Shown here: in pieces, positions 31,218 to 33,017 of the stretch
How the letters are laid out: each line of letters begins with the position of its first letter
How positions within the stretch are numbered: the first letter of the stretch is position 1
NCBI GenBank assembly: GCA_035604455.1
Contig: DATNIM010000084.1
Coordinates: 1-33,017 of the forward strand
DNA: 33,017 bases
Origin: AG25 sp035604455
GTDB taxonomy: Bacteria > Gemmatimonadota > Gemmatimonadetes > Gemmatimonadales > GWC2-71-9
Direction of reading: 5' to 3'
Made by a program: the position numbers and the translations under genes
The notes under the pieces: generated by a model
The model's input: only the letters and a program-made list of their open reading frames with translations
Database searches by the model: none
Told to the model about the DNA's origin: nothing

Positions 31218-32243
31218 ATGAAGACCGCTCCGTTCTTCGCGCTCGTCAGCTTGGCGCTTGCTCCTCCTGCCTCCGCCCAACTCGTGATAACGGGGGCGGG
31301 ATCGACGTTCTCGAACATCCTCTATCAGGACTGGATCCGTACCTACAACGAAGCACATCCCGAGGTCGAGCTCGTGTACGAGTCCATCGGATCGGGAGCG
31401 GGCGTCCGCCAGTTCTTTGATCGAGCCGTCGATTTCGGAGCGTCGGACGCGCCGATCACGGACTCTGCCATGACCGCGATGGGCGGGGATGCCGTGCACA
31501 TTCCGACTGAGATGGGGGCGGTGGTGGCGGCCTACACACTCCCAGGGGTGACGGCGGTGGTCCGCTTCACGCCGGGCGTGCTCGCGGATGTGTTTCTCGG
31601 CAAGCTCACGCGGTGGAACGATCCCCGGATTGTCGCCCTGAATCCTGGTGTGCCGCTCCCGCCCTTGGACATCATCGTCGTCCACCGATCGGACGGTTCG
31701 GGGACGACCTACATCTTGTCCGACTATTTGTCCAAGGTGAGCCCCGAGTGGCGCGCCAAGGTCGGCAAGGGGACGATTGTTGCCTGGCCGACGGGCCTTG
31801 GCGCCAAGGGCAGCGAGGGCGTGGCCGGGGTGCTCAAAGTGACCCCCGGAGGCATCGGGTACGTGGAACTCGGGTACGTAGCAAGCAGTGGGCTGGTCGC
31901 CGCGGCGGTGCAGAACAGAGCGGGAGCGTTCATCGCGCCGACGCTGGAGAGCATCACGGCAGCGGCCGCGGGCGCGATGCGCGACATGGGGCCCAACACG
32001 GACTTCCGTGTCTCGATCACGGACGCCGACGGGCCGGATGCGTATCCGATTTCCAGTTTCACATGGATGCTGCTCCGCGGGAAGAACGAGAATGCGGCGA
32101 AGGCGGCGGCCTTAGCGCAGTTCGTGTGGTGGACAGAGACGGAGGGCCAAGCCCGGTGTGCACCCCTCGGCTACGCGCCGTTACCGGCGCAGCTGCGGCC
32201 GTGGATCCAGGCGCGCTTGCGGAGCGTCACGGGAGGGCGCTAG
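31218..32243 (+). CDS. pstS: Phosphate-binding protein PstS
   Basis: This 341-residue periplasmic substrate-binding protein belongs to the Pst phosphate ABC transporter. A signal peptide (MKTAPFFALVSLALAPPASA) is followed by the family motifs ITGAGSTF, YESIGSGAGVRQF, VDFGASDAP, FLGKLTRWNDPRI and HRSDGSGTTYI, which line the phosphate pocket, then GGIGYVELGYV. The ATG at 31218 follows GGAGGGG at about 10 nt. No pstC, pstA or pstB is in the window. The gene diverges from an ArsR-type repressor, whose half-sites sit in its promoter, suggesting control by arsenic rather than only by PhoB. A high-affinity phosphate-selective binder would help cells to avoid arsenate. Confidence 0.94.
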   Translation: MKTAPFFALVSLALAPPASAQLVITGAGSTFSNILYQDWIRTYNEAHPEVELVYESIGSGAGVRQFFDRAVDFGASDAPITDSAMTAMGGDAVHIPTEMGAVVAAYTLPGVTAVVRFTPGVLADVFLGKLTRWNDPRIVALNPGVPLPPLDIIVVHRSDGSGTTYILSDYLSKVSPEWRAKVGKGTIVAWPTGLGAKGSEGVAGVLKVTPGGIGYVELGYVASSGLVAAAVQNRAGAFIAPTLESITAAAAGAMRDMGPNTDFRVSITDADGPDAYPISSFTWMLLRGKNENAAKAAALAQFVWWTETEGQARCAPLGYAPLPAQLRPWIQARLRSVTGGR

Positions 32244-32281
32244 GTCGGTGGGGAGCGCGACAGAAGGGCGTTGACGCTCGC

Positions 32282-32611
32282 CTAGCGAGCGGCTTTCGAG
32301 CACGAGGACGGTCTACCCACAACGCCCAGCGCCTCAATCGCCTGGATCTCGTCCTTCGCATTCTGCGCAAATTTCGACATGTCGTCGTGGTTGAACGCGA
32401 GATTCACCACAGCATCCATCCCTATCGCTCCGCTGCGCAGGCTGTCGAGATCTGTAAGGTCTCCGCGATGTGCCTCCGCGCCCACAGCCTCCAACCGCTC
32501 CGCGCCGACATCACTGCGGGTAAGCCCACGCACCTGGTGTCCCACCTCGATCAATTCCTTCACCATTTCTGTCCCAATGAATCCCGTTGCTCCGGTTACG
32601 AATACTCGCAT
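32282..32611 (-). pseudogene. Truncated NAD-dependent epimerase/dehydratase (extended SDR)
   Basis: Only the first 109 residues remain of a protein that is normally about 280-300 residues. The NAD-binding fold is intact: MRVFVTGATGFIGTEMVKEL, then RGDLTDLDSLRSGAIGMDAV and NLAFNHDD, as in SDRs of this group. After EIQAIEALG the family sequence is lost and an unrelated tail ends at a stop 38 nt from the pstS stop. The ribosome binding site (GGAG) upstream of the ATG is still good, so a short fragment may be made. The remainder, with the catalytic YxxxK, was probably removed by a rearrangement that brought in the pstS region. Confidence 0.75.
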
Positions 32612-32739
32612 TTTCCGCTTCTCCTGGTTCCTCGACAGTCAGACACAGCGATTTCCCGCGCTTTAGGTTGATCCAACACGGCTCAAATCACAAACCTGCT
32701 GACACGAGGCCGACTCGAAGCGGGAGGCGATGACGGGGC

Positions 32740-32793
32740 GTTGCAGGTGCAACAGCCCGAGCGACCAAAGACGCTCGGTCGGCATCCCTTTTT
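32740..32793 (+). promoter_or_regulatory. Inverted repeat and terminator-like stem-loop upstream of the last gene
   Basis: A perfect 6-bp inverted repeat (gttgca gg tgcaac, 32740-32753) is followed by a 7-bp stem (ccgagcg / cgctcgg, 32757-32778), and a T5 run at 32789-32793. It could be an attenuator or a leftover terminator before the lipoprotein gene. No gene is seen in 32612-32895. Confidence 0.3.
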
Positions 32794-32895
32794 CATACGG
32801 CGAAGAGAGTCATCCCTCACCGCGCGGAACGCGAGGCTCGAACGCGATACCGCAGATCGGAGGGACCACTGGCAGGCCACGCCTCACCCGGTAGC

Positions 32896-33017
32896 GTGAA
32901 GGTCACCTCGTCCAGCGCGTCGCCACGGCGCGCCCGGCGCTTGGGTCTGGGAGCGCTGGTCGCGATCGGCTTCGCGAGCGCGTTTGCGGCCGCCTGCAGC
33001 AATGCGACACAAGCCAC
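32896..33017 (+). CDS. Start of a lipoprotein gene (truncated by window edge)
   Basis: From a GTG at 32896 the frame encodes 40 residues to the window edge, beginning with Ser/Arg-rich residues, then a hydrophobic helix (LGLGALVAIGFASAFAAAC) that ends in a clear lipobox, FAAAC, followed by SNATQA. This is a typical bacterial lipoprotein signal. The start codon is not certain: no ribosome binding site precedes the GTG, whereas GGAGG at 32859-32863 would suit an in-frame CTG at 32869. The mature part is outside the window. Substrate-binding lipoproteins often start this way and pstS lies upstream, but the family cannot be assigned. Confidence 0.6.
   Translation, partial: MKVTSSSASPRRARRLGLGALVAIGFASAFAAACSNATQA

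Noticed and set aside
29410..32754. Shared 12-nt string gcaggtgcaaca near 29434 and 32743, each preceded by gaagcggg
   Set aside because: The spacing between the two elements differs and there is no wider similarity, so a repeat or attachment site pair is not supported.
1..33017. CRISPR arrays, tRNA or rRNA genes, and intact insertion sequences
   Set aside because: I saw no regularly spaced repeats, cloverleaf-like segments, rRNA core sequences or transposase motifs with terminal repeats in any part of the window.

Overview
The window is a GC-rich bacterial chromosome segment. The mix of genes suggests a Gemmatimonadota-like organism: a TonB-dependent receptor with an Asp-Ser-rich N-terminal stretch, tandem M16 zinc peptidases, an ECF sigma / membrane protein / Spy-like triad, and the order rng-rplU-rpmA. 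This placement is an inference from gene content and was not tested against a database. I found no rRNA, tRNA, CRISPR array or intact insertion sequence.

Layout. 1-2567: the tail of an unknown gene, a strong hairpin terminator, and a TonB-dependent receptor with its own terminator. 2595-4063 (minus): ECF sigma factor, a small membrane protein (candidate anti-sigma factor) and an LTxxQ (Spy/CpxP-like) periplasmic protein. 4260-9257 (plus): glycerophosphodiester phosphodiesterase, a secreted protein of unknown function, and an M16 pair in which the first has the zinc site and the second lacks it. The second M16 protein carries a C-terminal domain that resembles the secreted protein. 9356-11556 (minus): RNase G and ribosomal proteins bL21 and bL27, behind a plausible sigma-70 promoter. 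11770-13896 (plus): an S9A prolyl oligopeptidase.

13961-23133 (minus) is the centrepiece. Seven genes are packed head to tail, mostly with 4-nt start/stop overlaps: serine-glyoxylate aminotransferase (sga), malyl-CoA lyase (mcl), malate-CoA ligase large and small subunits (mtkA, mtkB), D-2-hydroxyacid dehydrogenase / hydroxypyruvate reductase (hpr), PEP carboxylase (ppc) and an acyl-CoA dehydrogenase. The first six encode the diagnostic enzymes of the serine cycle of C1 assimilation. Serine plus glyoxylate gives hydroxypyruvate, then glycerate; PEP is carboxylated to oxaloacetate; malate is activated to malyl-CoA and cleaved to glyoxylate and acetyl-CoA. Glycerate kinase, serine hydroxymethyltransferase, enolase, malate dehydrogenase and the tetrahydrofolate C1 genes are not in the window. 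The PEP carboxylase appears to have lost two of the four residues that bind the feedback inhibitor in the E. coli enzyme.

23345-26347: a GroES-like protein (minus), diverging from a two-gene unit (plus) of a polytopic membrane protein and a von Willebrand A-type lipoprotein, then a perfect hairpin terminator and a bacilliredoxin (minus). 26571-29336 (minus): an acyltransferase-3/SGNH surface-modifying enzyme and a coiled-coil protein of unknown function, followed by a gene-free 500-bp stretch. 29837-33017: a calcineurin-like phosphoesterase and an ArsR-family repressor (minus) diverge from a PstS phosphate-binding protein (plus). ArsR-style half-sites lie in the pstS promoter, suggesting metalloid-responsive control of phosphate uptake. 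A truncated NAD-dependent epimerase and the start of a lipoprotein gene complete the window.
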